DNA of 64,000 nucleotides. It comes from Symbiodinium natans. Its lineage: Eukaryota; Sar; Dinophyceae; Suessiales; Symbiodiniaceae. Numbering within the stretch: position 1 is the stretch's first letter; the number at the start of each line of letters is the position of its first letter. Positions 1 through 11,400 of this stretch are shown here, piece after piece. A program made the position numbers and the translations under genes. The notes beneath the pieces are model-generated. The model worked only from the letters and a program-made list of their open reading frames with translations, did no database searches and was not told where the DNA came from. Where the stretch lies: NCBI GenBank assembly GCA_905221605.1, contig CAJNDS010002450.1, positions 93,324 to 157,323 of the forward strand, written 5' to 3'.

Positions 1-1145
1 GGGCGCACTCACGTGGCATGAGCAACTCAACCGTCCTCCTCCACTTGCCCAGTGACTGGGGTCCTAGCCTGGCTAGAGAAGGGGAAGAGTATAGCATTGT
101 TTCGCATTCGCGCGACACCTGAGTCCATCAATTCCGTAACATAAAGCTGCAATTTGAAATGGGTGCAGTTCACACGCACGACGGGCACAACACGCTGTGT
201 ACTGGCGAAGGTTGACGTCGATGTTACAAAACGCCTGCGCGATGCCCAAGCCCCGATGATACCTCCCCAGCGCGACAAACAGCAACCACTCTCGCGGTTT
301 CCCTCAGGGATGGGAGGGCAACCCTCTAATTCTCGACTCCAGAAGCGACGTGAGCTCGGAGAGGCCTTCGCGCGGCTCTATAATTAACCACAGGCTCAGG
401 CACACAGTGCACGCATCAAAGAGGATACAACGCAATGCATCCAATGGGCAGTCGTGAAGGTGTCTATCGCTGTGCCTGGAGGCGGGCCTGCAGAAGGCCG
501 ACGTAGGGCTACTGCGAACAATCAAGCAGCGGAGCAAGACGTTCCATGTGGATTTGAGGGCTGGATGCCTCAACCATGTCAGTGATGCCTTTCTGAGGGA
601 AAGGCGGTGGACTAACAGAGTTGACCTGAGCCAGCACTGCACAGCACCCATGAAAAGTCCCGCCAACACATTCCCTAGAATGCAAAAACCGCGAAAGCAG
701 TGTGAGAACGAGACCCTCATGCTTCCAAGGCCATTAGTGAAGGAGCGGGGTCCCTACTGCATTTTCCAGAAGTATGTTTGCATTCGGAGCGAAAGCTCGG
801 AGTACTGCCGACGCAGGACTTGCAACTACCCCTTGTAAGTCGGCCAGGAGAAAAGATCGACTCGAGATCCACTGCGTTCTAATCGCTTGCACGCATTTGA
901 CCATCCAGGGATACAGGCCAGCTACAAGAAGCCAAAACAGGGCAAGGTCGGTCATTCAAATCGCTTGGGTTGAGGAGCTGCAGGACGGCCAGCCAACAGT
1001 GGTGCGAAGCACTCTCCGTGGCAATTTTTTCAAATTTTCAAAAATGCAAGTTTCAGCACTTTTCAAGGTTTTTGGAGTTAATTTTCATTGTTTGCAGGCG
1101 TCGCTGGGTTGTTGTTCAGCTCTCTGCAGTATTCTTAGCAGGAAT
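1..1145. other. Spacer, no gene recognised
   Basis: Short open frames exist on both strands, but none carries a recognisable motif or is much longer than chance would give. No repeat or RNA gene is evident. Confidence 0.5.
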
Positions 1146-1400
1146 TCACCCACAGGGAACATCTGAAAGCTGCATATTTTGATAGAGATCCCATCCCAGG
1201 GATTGTAGTGTGGCTCGCCTTCCATGCAGCAGTTCCGGTGTGAGGTGGGTTTCCTGCAGACACACCACCTTGGCTTTGGAGGAGGTTACCCACTCCAACG
1301 CCCCGTTGTTGAAACTGTAGGAATTCCAAAATAATTTGTTTTTAAACCAACCATTCCACAGAATGCATTCTAGATTTTTTGGACGCCGCGTTTCTTGCAA
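1146..1400 (-). pseudogene. LINE endonuclease (EEP-type) remnant
   Basis: The minus strand encodes a short piece containing ALEWVTSSKAKVVCLQETHL. The hydrophobic strand followed by QETH is the glutamate-bearing motif of apurinic-type endonuclease domains (exonuclease-endonuclease-phosphatase superfamily) that open non-LTR retrotransposon ORFs. Only this motif and about 40 flanking residues remain. There is no asparagine-bearing motif upstream and no GGDFN motif downstream, so this is a truncated fossil. It is not an obvious copy of the endonuclease in the 15-28 kb element, whose motif reads LLQETKWN. The family call is fairly secure; the parent element is unknown. Confidence 0.6.
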
Positions 1401-2820
1401 TGTTTTTTGAAAATTTCAAAATTTAAAATTTTGATCCAAACCAAACCGGTTGGCTTAGTTGCAAAAAGTTAGTAAGGCTCATTCTGTTTTCAGATCATTT
1501 CGTTAACAATGTTTCTCAAACAAGGAAAAGTTGAGAAAAATCAAAACATCAATTGATGTTTTAAATTGTGCTTAAGCGATTTTGTTTCTGAACCAAAATC
1601 AGTATTCACACTGCAGACTTTTGAAATGCTTAAAAACTAGTGTTTCCTGTTTTAAATGTTTTTTCATTTTTGGAAATTTTGAAAAACAATCTGCTTTGAC
1701 CCAAGGCAACTTTGAAACCAGTGTTTTTTTAAATGTTTTTCATGTTGGAAATTACAAAAATAATTTGCTTAACAGGGCATCTTCAATTTGCTCAAGTTTG
1801 GTCTTGCCTTGCATGTGTCAAGCCAGACAGCTGAAAAACACAGCCAAAGTTTTTTTTGAGGTCATGTTTCTTTGCTGGTAGCTTTGTTCAGTTTGCAGGT
1901 GCAAACAGGAAAAATGCACGTCAAGTCAAGCAGCAGAAAAAAAAATGGGCTGAGTTTGAAGTCTTGGCTTTGACAAGATGGGCTGCGACAACCCAATTGC
2001 AGACCGCGACGGCGACGCGTGGGTGGTAGTGGCCGTGGACATGAGTCATGACTCAATGACTTATGACTCATGACTTTGACATGACTTACTCATAACTTAT
2101 GACTCCCATGTCTTTGCACTTTCGTTTGATGTTGGTTTGATGGTAGGTGCGCCGTCTCATCCCTCTTTGAATCTCATTGCTCTGCTTACTGGGGCGCTGT
2201 TGCGTCGAAGAAGCAGTGGAGGAAAAAAAATGACTTATGACTTCCACAAAATACATTCTGTTTTTTTTGAATGCCGCGTTTTTTCTAATGTTTTTTAAGA
2301 TTTTCAATATGTTAAATTTTGATCCAAAGCAAGCCGGTTGGCTCAGTTTCAAAAAGTTAGTATGGATCATCTTGTTCATTTCGTTGACAATGTTTCTCAA
2401 ACAAGGAAAAATTGAACAAAAATTAATTAACGTTTTTTTTGATTTTGTTTTTCAGGCAAGTTTGTTCAGAGCGATTTTGTTTCTAAACAAGGCATTCCAA
2501 AATTATTATTCATATTGCAGACTTTGAAATGCTTCGAAACCAGTTTTTTTCTGTGTCTTAAACGTTTTTTCATGTTTGAAATTTTAAAAACAATTTGCTT
2601 TAAAAAACGTAGCAAAAAAGCATCTCCAATTTGCATCTCAAGTATGGTGTGGCCTGCATGTGTCAAGCCAGGACAGCTGAAAAACACAGACCAAGTTCTT
2701 TGAAGTCCTGTTTCATTGCTGGTGGTTTTGTTTCAGCCTTTTCTGCAAACAGGAAAAAATGCACGTCAAGCCAAACAGCAGAAAAGAAAGAGCTGAGTTT
2801 GAAGTCTTGGCTGGATTCGA
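1372..2820. repeat. Diverged direct tandem duplication (~0.6 kb per copy)
   Basis: Copy 1 (about 1372-1990) and copy 2 (about 2255-2820) share colinear blocks: the segment with gatccaaa and ccggttggct, the run aatgtttctcaaacaaggaa, the segment catgtgtcaagccag, and caggaaaaa-tgcacgtcaag. The copies differ by many substitutions and small indels, so the duplication is old. Both are AT-rich with poly-T tracts. No protein is preserved between them. About 260 bp of TGACTCA-like degenerate repeat separates them. Confidence 0.75.
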
Positions 2821-2904
2821 CGCGAACAAAGCTGAAAGGAAACCAAGGCAGTTTTTCATTGTTCATGACCCGTGTTTGTGGCCGATGGGTTGCGGCGGCC
2901 GCAA

Positions 2905-3120
2905 TGACTCACGTGACTGCCGTGACTGTGGCTGTGACTGTGACTGATTCATGGTTCCTGATTCATGATGATCTCATGACTCATGACTCATGACTCGTGG
3001 CTCATCATGATCTCATGTCATGAGTCATGACTGAATGAATGATTGATGACTGATGATTGATGATTCATACTTCACAATGCATAATGATTCATGATGCGAT
3101 GCGATGATGCGATTATGATT
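2905..3120. repeat. Degenerate TGACTCA/ATGATT simple repeat
   Basis: This stretch is built from variants of tgactcatga and atgattgatg. A smaller patch of the same type lies at about 2040-2110. It looks like decayed simple sequence rather than a regulatory cluster. Confidence 0.7.
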
Positions 3121-3236
3121 GATGCCAATGCCAGGCAATGCGGCGGCAATGCCAGGCCAGGACCGCGTGCCAGCACCAGGACCGCCGGGAAGCCGGACTG
3201 CCAAGATGCCAGGGCTCAGGACTCAGGACCTGGCAG

Positions 3237-3257
3237 GATGATGATGACGACGATGAT

Positions 3258-3291
<34 letters not shown>

Positions 3292-3334
3292 ACAATGACA
3301 CGATGTGATGATATATGATATGCTATGATCTGAT

Positions 3335-3391
<57 letters not shown>
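3237..3391. repeat. (GAT)n microsatellite, two blocks
   Basis: Pure or nearly pure GAT runs occupy about 3237-3291 and 3335-3391, separated by tgatatgatatgctatgat-like sequence. Runs of Asp or His in the overlapping open frames are artefacts of the repeat. Confidence 0.95.
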
Positions 3392-3526
3392 CTGCTGATG
3401 ATCTTCTGCTGAGGATCTGCTGACGCTGCTGGGCAATATGAGACTCTTGATGAGACTGCCGACAGGTTTGTTAATCTAGCCCTATGGCCCTAGAACACCA
3501 TGCCGCGCCCGAAATTTCGGCCATAC

Positions 3527-3833
3527 TTAGCTCCGTCGTAGGTAATGGGGCCATGTAATCCATGTGGCCCCCTGATTTGATGCCAAGCAGAGAGTGCTTC
3601 GCACCCCCATTTTGCCGTCAGGCAAAAAACCCAAGTGACGGGTGGATGCGCAGCTCTTACAGCAGGAGATCATTGTAGGCACATACAGTGAACGGTGTGC
3701 CCACCGGCCAACCAGGGCAAAGCACGGAGGAACAGGTAGGTGTACTAGTTGCGAAACAGCGAAGACCTCTGGCTGCAGGCGGTTCGGACACAAAGCACAT
3801 AAGGCAGGGAAAAGTTGAGTGGTAAGTTGGAGA
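3527..3833 (-). pseudogene. Downstream part of a minus-strand reading frame split by Copia-1
   Basis: From the 5' target duplication (3834-3838) down to a stop at 3527 the minus strand is open for about 102 codons. The TSD is read here as GAT-ACT. The same phase (GAT-AC) is used at the other TSD copy, so removing the element and one TSD copy restores one continuous frame with the segment at 13752-13978. No conserved domain is recognised; it includes LCALCPN and LPVPPCFALVGRWAH. It may be an exon of a host gene or a fortuitous frame. Confidence 0.4.
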
Positions 3834-3838
3834 GTATC

Positions 3839-4219
3839 TGTGGAAGATTGTGGCTGATCAGTGATGTTTTTGTCATGTTTTGGATCAGCTTGTATAGGTT
3901 TGTTTTGCTTCGGAGTGATTGGGAATCCGTGTGATCCCATCCTCGATGGTTTATGCCTCGTTGATTTCCAAGGAAATCAGACGAGTGTGTTTTTGCCCAA
4001 TACGCTATTTAAAATAAGTGTGCAGTGTGTCGGAACTTCATTCTGAAGCTGAGTTTAAGCTCACAAGAGAGAATTCGTTTAGTTTGTGCACTTTGTGACT
4101 TTTGGCTCAAGGCTCAAGTGGCTCTGACTGTGAAAAAGAGAGAGTTGGCCGCACTTGTGAGAGGTCAGGGTTCGTGCTTTCAAGGGAAAAGGTACCAGAG
4201 GGACCTTCGGTTTTTCACG
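3839..4219 (+). repeat. Copia-1 5' LTR
   Basis: It matches 13369-13751 over its whole length. It contains an AT-rich ctatttaaa near 4004-4012, and ttttggctcaag at 4100-4111 followed directly by gctcaag at 4112-4118, resembling a spliced-leader relic. It ends tttttcacg just before the primer-binding site. Confidence 0.93.
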
Positions 4220-4231
4220 TGGTAGCGGAGC
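4220..4231 (+). promoter_or_regulatory. Copia-1 primer-binding site (initiator-Met tRNA type)
   Basis: TGGTAGCGGAGC directly follows the 5' LTR. It resembles the TGGTATCAGAGC primer site, complementary to initiator tRNA-Met, that is common in plant copia elements. Copia-2 has the identical 12-mer at the equivalent position. Confidence 0.85.
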
Positions 4232-4635
4232 TTGTGCCTTGTGGTACGAGCCCGTGTATGGTCTTTGGTTGTCTGTCAGGACTCTGTGAGTGCCTGGAGG
4301 CAAGTTTGGGTTTGGAGCCCAGACTGCCAGTGGACCGGAATCTCTTGTACTCGGACCGTGTGAGTGAGTACCGGGAAGCCTATCCTGTGAGGAGGCGGAT
4401 CCGGACTCATCAGGCTTGGAAGCAGTTGGTTCAGCGGCTGTTGAGGCACTTTTGGAGCCCGTGCAAGGTGGTTTGTCTGGAACTGGATTGGTTGTGACCG
4501 ATCTTGGAGGAATACGGTGCTTGGTAGAGTAGAACTAAGGTTCTTCAGGAGCCTGGACCATCTGGTGTTGGTGAGAGAATTTTCGCCAGAAGACGTTGTG
4601 GAGAGACTGCAGGCTGGAGCCTGAGTTCAGGAACT

Positions 4636-5427
4636 ATGTTGAATACATCCCCACGACATACCAGTGGAGCTCATGTGAGGAGTCCAAGAGGTGGACGAGA
4701 GCGTGGAAGCTCTGTGCCCATCATGGATGCTGAGACAAGGCGAAGGGTAGACCCTTTTCCGGGTTTGGGAAATCCCAACCCACTGTGGGTGCAAGGTTTG
4801 GCACAAGGAAGCCAACCTGTGTATGGCCCAGTGCCCAGAGGTCGAACTCCCGCCAGAAGCCCTCATGGGGTAGCTACTGGAGCACCCCAACAGACAATGG
4901 GAGGCCCTTCGTTTCCCCCTGGTTTGCCTCAGCAAGCGGTAGGAAGTCCTTCGTTACCACCAGGACTATCCACTGGACCTCCTCAACCTGTGGTGACACC
5001 ATCACAAACATCACCCGACGTGCAAGGGTTGACGAGACAAGTGCGAGAATTGGAAAGCATGATGCAGCAACTGGTTGTGCAGCAACAGCAGTTTATGCAA
5101 ACGATGACTTCGTCCATGGTGCAGCAACAGCAGCAGCATCAGCAGTGGATGATACAGCAGCATCAGCAACAGCAGCCACAGCAACAGCAACAGGTGAATC
5201 CCCCCTTACCTCAAGATGGTGTTCCTGAGAACATGCCCAATTCTTCTTCGGGATGTCAAGGTCTTGAGTCAAGGTGCATCGCCAGTGGGTACTCCTGCGA
5301 AGGGGACCCAGCTTTTTCGGATGGCGAGCCCAAGTCCCCCACTGAGACCTCCACCTCTGGAGCAAGAAAGGGAAAGGGATGTGTTTGCTCGATCGGACAA
5401 ATGGTTGCCCAGTTTGCCGACCATTGA
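4636..5427 (+). CDS. Copia-1 gag N-terminal ORF (Pro/Gln-rich, coiled coil)
   Basis: A 263-codon ATG-initiated frame inside Copia-1. It begins with a basic Gly/Arg/Pro-rich stretch, then PPGL repeats, then a likely coiled coil (VRELESMMQQLV) and a glutamine tract (about residues 150-190). The Gln tract follows CAG/CAA codons and is in the proper frame. The frame ends at 5427, overlapping the polyprotein ORF (one base ahead) by about 210 nt. The polyprotein frame is open only from 5198, so ribosomes would shift +1 somewhere in 5198-5427, or restart at the ATG at 5216, or this copy carries an indel. Functionally it should be the amino end of the particle-forming Gag. The coding character is convincing; the link to the next ORF is not proven. 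Confidence 0.65.
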   Translation: MLNTSPRHTSGAHVRSPRGGRERGSSVPIMDAETRRRVDPFPGLGNPNPLWVQGLAQGSQPVYGPVPRGRTPARSPHGVATGAPQQTMGGPSFPPGLPQQAVGSPSLPPGLSTGPPQPVVTPSQTSPDVQGLTRQVRELESMMQQLVVQQQQFMQTMTSSMVQQQQQHQQWMIQQHQQQQPQQQQQVNPPLPQDGVPENMPNSSSGCQGLESRCIASGYSCEGDPAFSDGEPKSPTETSTSGARKGKGCVCSIGQMVAQFADH

Positions 5428-8400
5428 CTTTTCGTCTTGGAAGGATCGCATCTCTGAAGCTCTTGGATTCTTGACCTGGATGGAGAAGCTGACCAGTTGG
5501 GTTGGTTTGGGTTCAGAAGTGTTTCCCAATGAGCTCATGCATGCGGTGAAGACTCAAGAAGAGTCTCGGCTGAAACAGGATCGACTTACTGTGGAGCAAC
5601 AGAAGAGGTCGACGAGGCTGATGCACATCCTGCGACAGACTTTTGCAAATCATGAGAAGAGTTCTCTGATTTTGCAGACATATGTTGAAAGTGAGAGCAC
5701 TTATCAACAATCTGGTTTTGTGGCTTTGAGATTGCTGGCGAAGGAGTTTTGCCTGAAGTCGCGAGCTGAATGCCTGTTCTTTCGGTCGCAGCTGGTGAAT
5801 CAAACCGTGAAAGCACCCAGTATTCCGGAGATCATTCGAAAGATTGAGCATGAGTTGAACAAGTACACCAAGCTGCTCAATAGTCTTGATCCCGATGTGC
5901 ATGCTGGTGGTTTGCAGATCCAAGAAGCGGATTCGGTTATGGTTTTGCTGCGCAGTTTGCCAGATCGGTGTAGAAGCCATTGCTTGTTGCATGGCGATAG
6001 TGAATCGTTTGAAGATCTGAAAAGAGTTGCTCTGAAGTTTGAGGTGCAACAAAGGGTGTGGTCAGAAGCCCCTGGCACGAAGCTTCAACCTTTTCGAGAT
6101 CCCAATGAGGGAAAGGGCAACGAAGGAAAACCAAAAGGCAAAGGAAAGGAACAGAAAGGCAAGCGCGAATCAAGCAAAGGTGCTGGCAAACGAGCTTCAA
6201 GCCAGAACAAGAAGGATGTGGAGTGCTATGTGTGTGGTGGAAAGGGACATTATGCCCGCGATTGCTGGTATAAGGAGGGAGATTCAGGCAAGAAGCCCAA
6301 TTCCCCCAATGCTAAGGCGAAAGCCAAGGCAAAAGGAGATCCCAAGAAGAAGCCCGAAAAGGGAAAGCCCAAAGGAAAAGGCAAAGGAAAGGGGAAGACA
6401 GTTGCTGAAGTCTCCCAAGAGGGTGAGTCGAGTGACTACCAGCTAACTGGAGGTGAATGGAATGAACCTGAGTCAGAGGCCCGAGTGGAATCTGTGTTGC
6501 AACCTCTGGAAGGATTGCTCGATGAAGTGAGAAAAGAGTGGATTCCCCGGAGTACTGATGAGATAGATTGGTCATGGGAAGTTGAGACGAGAGTCCGGAT
6601 TGCCGAGTTGGAGCATCGGATCTCTACCGATTTATCTCAGATGTTGCCATCTAAGTCAGTTCGGTCTTTGATGAAACCTCCGATGAATCAAGTCAAAAGC
6701 ATGGAAAAGGATGATGCAAGCAAATGGTGGTTGATTGACTCAGGAGCATCGGTGACTGTGATTGCGAAAAGATACTTGGATGAGTTCCAGATCTTGGATC
6801 GGAAGGCGTTGGGACCTAATGAGAGGTACTCAGCAGCCAACGATACCCCGGTGAATGTCTTCGAGCGAGTTCGCATCCGAGCCTTGCTGCCTATGTATGA
6901 AGGAAAGCAGTATCTTGGTTTGACATCGGTGTGTGTGACTGGAGTTGTAGCAGATGTGGCTCACAACATCTTGAGCACCGAGCAGATGGTGAATACTGGT
7001 TGGGAAGTGAAGTTCACTCGAAGAGAGATTTCGCTGCGACACGAGAAGAAAGGAGTCATGGGATATGGAGTATCCTGGGCTGGATGTCCTTGGATCTACC
7101 TGCAAGGTGATGCTGGAAAGCGAAAGAAAGTAACCTTTGGAAGAACTGAGGTTCGACCCATGGATGTGGATGATGGCCAACGACCGATGGAGGTTGATCA
7201 GATGCAGTCAGTGCAGTCAATGACCAAGAAAAAGCAAGAAGAAATGGAGCTGCATCGGATGCGAGGCCACATTCCTTTTTCGTCCGAATGTCCTCATTGT
7301 CGGATGACAAGAGGAACAACCCAGCATCGTCGGACCAAGGATGCTCAAGACCGACCCGTGGCGTTGCAAGCAGATTTCTGCTTCATCAACCTGGTAACTG
7401 GTACTTTTGCGAAAGACCAGCCGACGGCTCCCAACATGAAAGTACTGGTCATGACTGAAATGTCAACCAGAATGATTGGATGTCTGTTGGTAGGGACCAA
7501 TGCTGACAATACCTCCAGCTGGATTCGTTATTGGATGAATGCTTTCGGACTGGACATTGCAGGGTCTGCTGTACTGTTGAGGACAGACAGCGAGACAGCG
7601 GTGAGCGCCCTCATCAAGAGAGCCAATCTGGGGATTAGGATTGTGACCCAAAGAGCACCTCCGCAGGGACATGAAGCGGTTGGTGGTGTGGAAAGGGCAG
7701 TGAGAACACTCAAGGAGTTGTTCAGCACGGTGAGGTTGGATCTACGAGCGCAGGGCTTTGACTTGAAAAGAAGTCCTCGAGCGTTTGAGTTTGGTCTGAT
7801 TTACTGTGCTGCAATGCACAATCACCATGCAGCTGCCTTTGATGGGAAGAAATCACCCCAGGAGTTGGTACTACAGAGATCCCTCCATGAGTGTGGATCG
7901 TCGTTGATAGGTGCTACAGTTCTGGCTGAGCTACCGGATTCGATGAAAACCACGGCGCTCTCCCGGTTTGTGGAAGCAGCCTATGTGTACCCTGAAGTTG
8001 GTGGCTTGACTCATGTTGTGAGTGCCATGGTGGATGGTTGTCCAAAACACTTTCGAGCAAAGTCCATCAAGCACATCGTTCCGTTGAAGATTGGGTTGGA
8101 GCATTGTCAACATTTGCTCAAGGAGCATGATCCATCGGATACATTGGCTCCCCCGATTCTGAAGGAGAAAGAGGATGGTGTGCCCGATCGGATTGAAGGT
8201 GAAGCGGACAAGGCCTTTGAGGGCCGAGTGTCTGAGGGACCGACCACCGACATGAGCAAAGTTGGACCTCCAGCTGCATGGGTGAAGGAACATGGTGGCA
8301 CAGCGAACTGTCCTGCGTGTGGTCCAAAAAGAGGAAAAGCCAACCACAATGCTGAATGCCGAAAACGGTATGATGATTGGTTGAAAGCTCAACGACAACG

Positions 8401-11400
8401 GTTGGAATCGAAAGAACCAACAGAGGAAACTCCAAAAATGGACCAGAGAAGCTCAAAGGATGCGGGGGTGATGGAGTCTGGAAGTGAGCCTTCACTCCTG
8501 AAACGCCCGAAGATCACCTATGAGAGTCGACCAGATCCCAAGTTGGAGGAGAAGCAAAGCGTCCCAACACCTGCGACAGAAGTTGTGGATGTTGACATGG
8601 AGGATTTTGAGGATCCAAGTTTGCCTTACCAAGGGATTCCAGATGAGGCAATGGAACCTGGATACTTCGAAGGAGAAACTCCCGCTGAGGATGAAGCGAT
8701 CCCAATGGAGGAAGAAAAACCTCAAATGGATGTGGATTCAGTTCCAAATGAGTCCAGTCGAGTTCCCCGGCGTTTAGAGAGTTTAACTTCAGATGTGAAC
8801 TCAGTTCCAGATGAGTCCAATCGAGTTCCCCGGCTGATCAATCGTATTTATTTAGACCCAAGACTCGATGTGCCTCAAGGTCCTATTAAAATGGTAAGCA
8901 GTGACGAGAGTCCGAAGTTGGTACATGTGACCAATTCGATTCTGCTCAACAAGAATAGCACTTTCCCGGAGTCCATGAAGGTGTGTGGATCCCAAGTTTG
9001 GCTGGCAAGACCCACGAGTGTTCTGTCTGAGATAGATGGATGTCCATTAGATGTGGATAAAACAGTGGAAGGCCGGCGAACTGAGCTGCAGAGTATGACT
9101 GCTCACAAAGCAGGGAGAGTGGTTGGAGCAGACGAGGCTCAGAAGTTTGCTCGTCAGCATGGGATAAAGATCATCCCAACCCGATGGGTCATAGGCCCAA
9201 AGGTGGTGAATGGCAAGGAAGCTGTGAGAGCTCGGTGTGTGGTGCAAGACATCGCAAAGGGGAGCACAGCATCATCTTTAGGACTGAGTGCTACGACTCC
9301 TTCTTTAGAAGCGTTACGGACGCTTTTGGCCATTGCTTCGGTAGATGCTATGGATATCGCAACTTTGGATGTTAGCACTGCATTCTTGCATTCCCCCCTT
9401 CCGAAAGGATCGAAGGCGATTATCCAATTGCCCAAGGATGTTTCCGCCTGCAAGGACTATTATGTCCCGGTGTTTATGATTCTGGATCAAGCCATGAATG
9501 GTTTGAGAGTTGCCGCCAAAGCTTGGAACTTGAAGCTGGCGACAGTTGTGAAGAAAGTTGGGTTGAAGCAATGCCCAACGGAACCTTCCGTCTTCGAGGG
9601 CACTGTGAGAGGGAAAAGATTCCTCATGTTGTGCTATGTGGACGATTTGATTCTGTGTGGCACTAGAGATGCCATTCGGTTGGTGACCGACACCCTGAAC
9701 GGAGAGTTGAAGATCAAGGAAACGGGTCGAATCACTTCCACTGGTGGAAAGATCACCTTTTTGGGGCGAGAGATTGAGAGACAAGGGAGTCATCTCAGGA
9801 TGCGAGTGCCCCCGGCATACTTAGATGCCCTGTTCGAGACAGAGTTCTGTAAGGACCTGAAGGTGGTTACTGCTCCTCCGGACATCGTGAAAACGGTCGA
9901 GAAGGGCAGAGCAAGTGGTTCGGATCCTGAGTTGAGTGACACTGCAGCTGCGAGGTACAGAGCAGTACTTGGCCGGATTGCATGGTGGGGTCAGTCGAGA
10001 CCTGACCTGAGTAGGTGGATGTCCATTCTTTCGCAAGGACAGTCCAAGCCAACAGCATGCTTTGAGCAAGCGTTGCGACAAGTGATTAGGTTCCTAAAGG
10101 GACAATACCATGCACCTGATGGGAATGTACCGGACAGTGGGCCGGCGCAGCTGGAAGTGTATGCGGATGCCAGTTGGGCACCCCAAGCGTCGTTAGGACG
10201 AAGATCTGTGTCGGGCATAGCCATCTTTTATAGAGGATGCCTGATCAAGGGAATCTCTCGAGTTCAAGGGTGTGTATCGCTGAGTTCTTGTGAAGCCGAG
10301 TTGAGAGCCATCTTGACTGCGGTACAGGAGAGTGAGGGACTTGCGACTTTGATCGGTCAGTTGGCCGAGTCAGATGTCACGATCCGATTGCACACTGACA
10401 GTTCCTCAGCGAGAGCGGTTTTGCTAAACCGTGGGTTGAGTAGGCGAGTTCGCCACTTAGACATCGCTGTCTGCTATCTTCAGGAGCGGATACAGGAAGC
10501 TCAGACCTTGAAGGTCATTTGGTGCCCGACAGCGGGAATGATCGCTGACGTTCTTACAAAGTGCTTGAGTCAAGTGACATTCTGTCAGCACCAGCAAGCT
10601 ATGGGTATATACCCTGGTGAAGATGTGCAGCAGGTGTGGAGGATCTGTGGAATCCGACCAAGGGTTGGAGTTCAGGCATGCCAGTGTGCCGAGGCAACTG
10701 GATGCAGTGTGGAGCAAGTTGGATCGTTGAAAAGTGTGAAAAAGTGTGGCGAAGTTTTTGAAAATTTCCACCTTAGAAGTCCCGAAACCCTTCGTGAAGA
10801 CTCTTCCCCTGAGGTTCAAGAAATGGATTTATGGTCCAACCGCAAAAGCTTTGGTTCAAGCACCACGGAAGCTAGCCCTAGCCTGGAGCCTGTACCTTTG
10901 GTGAAGGACAGGAAAATGGCAGCTGAAGACAGCAGGAAGGGTGAGCAGGGTGCTGAGATGAAAAGCCCCTTTTGGTGTAAGGTTTGCAAATGGTTGTTCA
11001 GATCCGAGCATGCTGCCGGGTTGAGCTGGGATGAAAGTGGCAAGCCCAAGTGCGAAAAGTGCAAACAGACTGTGACAGTCTCTGGCACGGATGCAAGCCA
11101 TGCATTCCATCTCCGAGAGGCAGAGAAGGAGCGCCGAGCTGCTGGAAAAAGGGGTGATAAAGGTGAAAGCCGAGGCTCAGGCCAAGCTGCACCGAAACCC
11201 AAGGCCATGCCGAAGGTGATTGAACGGATGGTCGACGTGTTTCCGGAGCTGGCGGATCCAGAGCCGCCGAAGTGGTTCGGTGATGTGTCATGGAGTATCT
11301 GCCGGCGCGGAACTCCAGTGGATGAGCTAGAGCTCAAGGACGTGGTAGGCACGCTATCCGACAAGGATATGTTGCGCTATCAAAGCTCATACGAGAAGCT

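Noticed and set aside
3237-3391. Poly-Asp and poly-His frames
   Set aside because: Products of the GAT microsatellite.
4004-4012. TATA-like ctatttaaa in the Copia-1 LTR as promoter
   Set aside because: Dinoflagellate promoters generally lack TATA boxes; position alone is not enough to annotate it.
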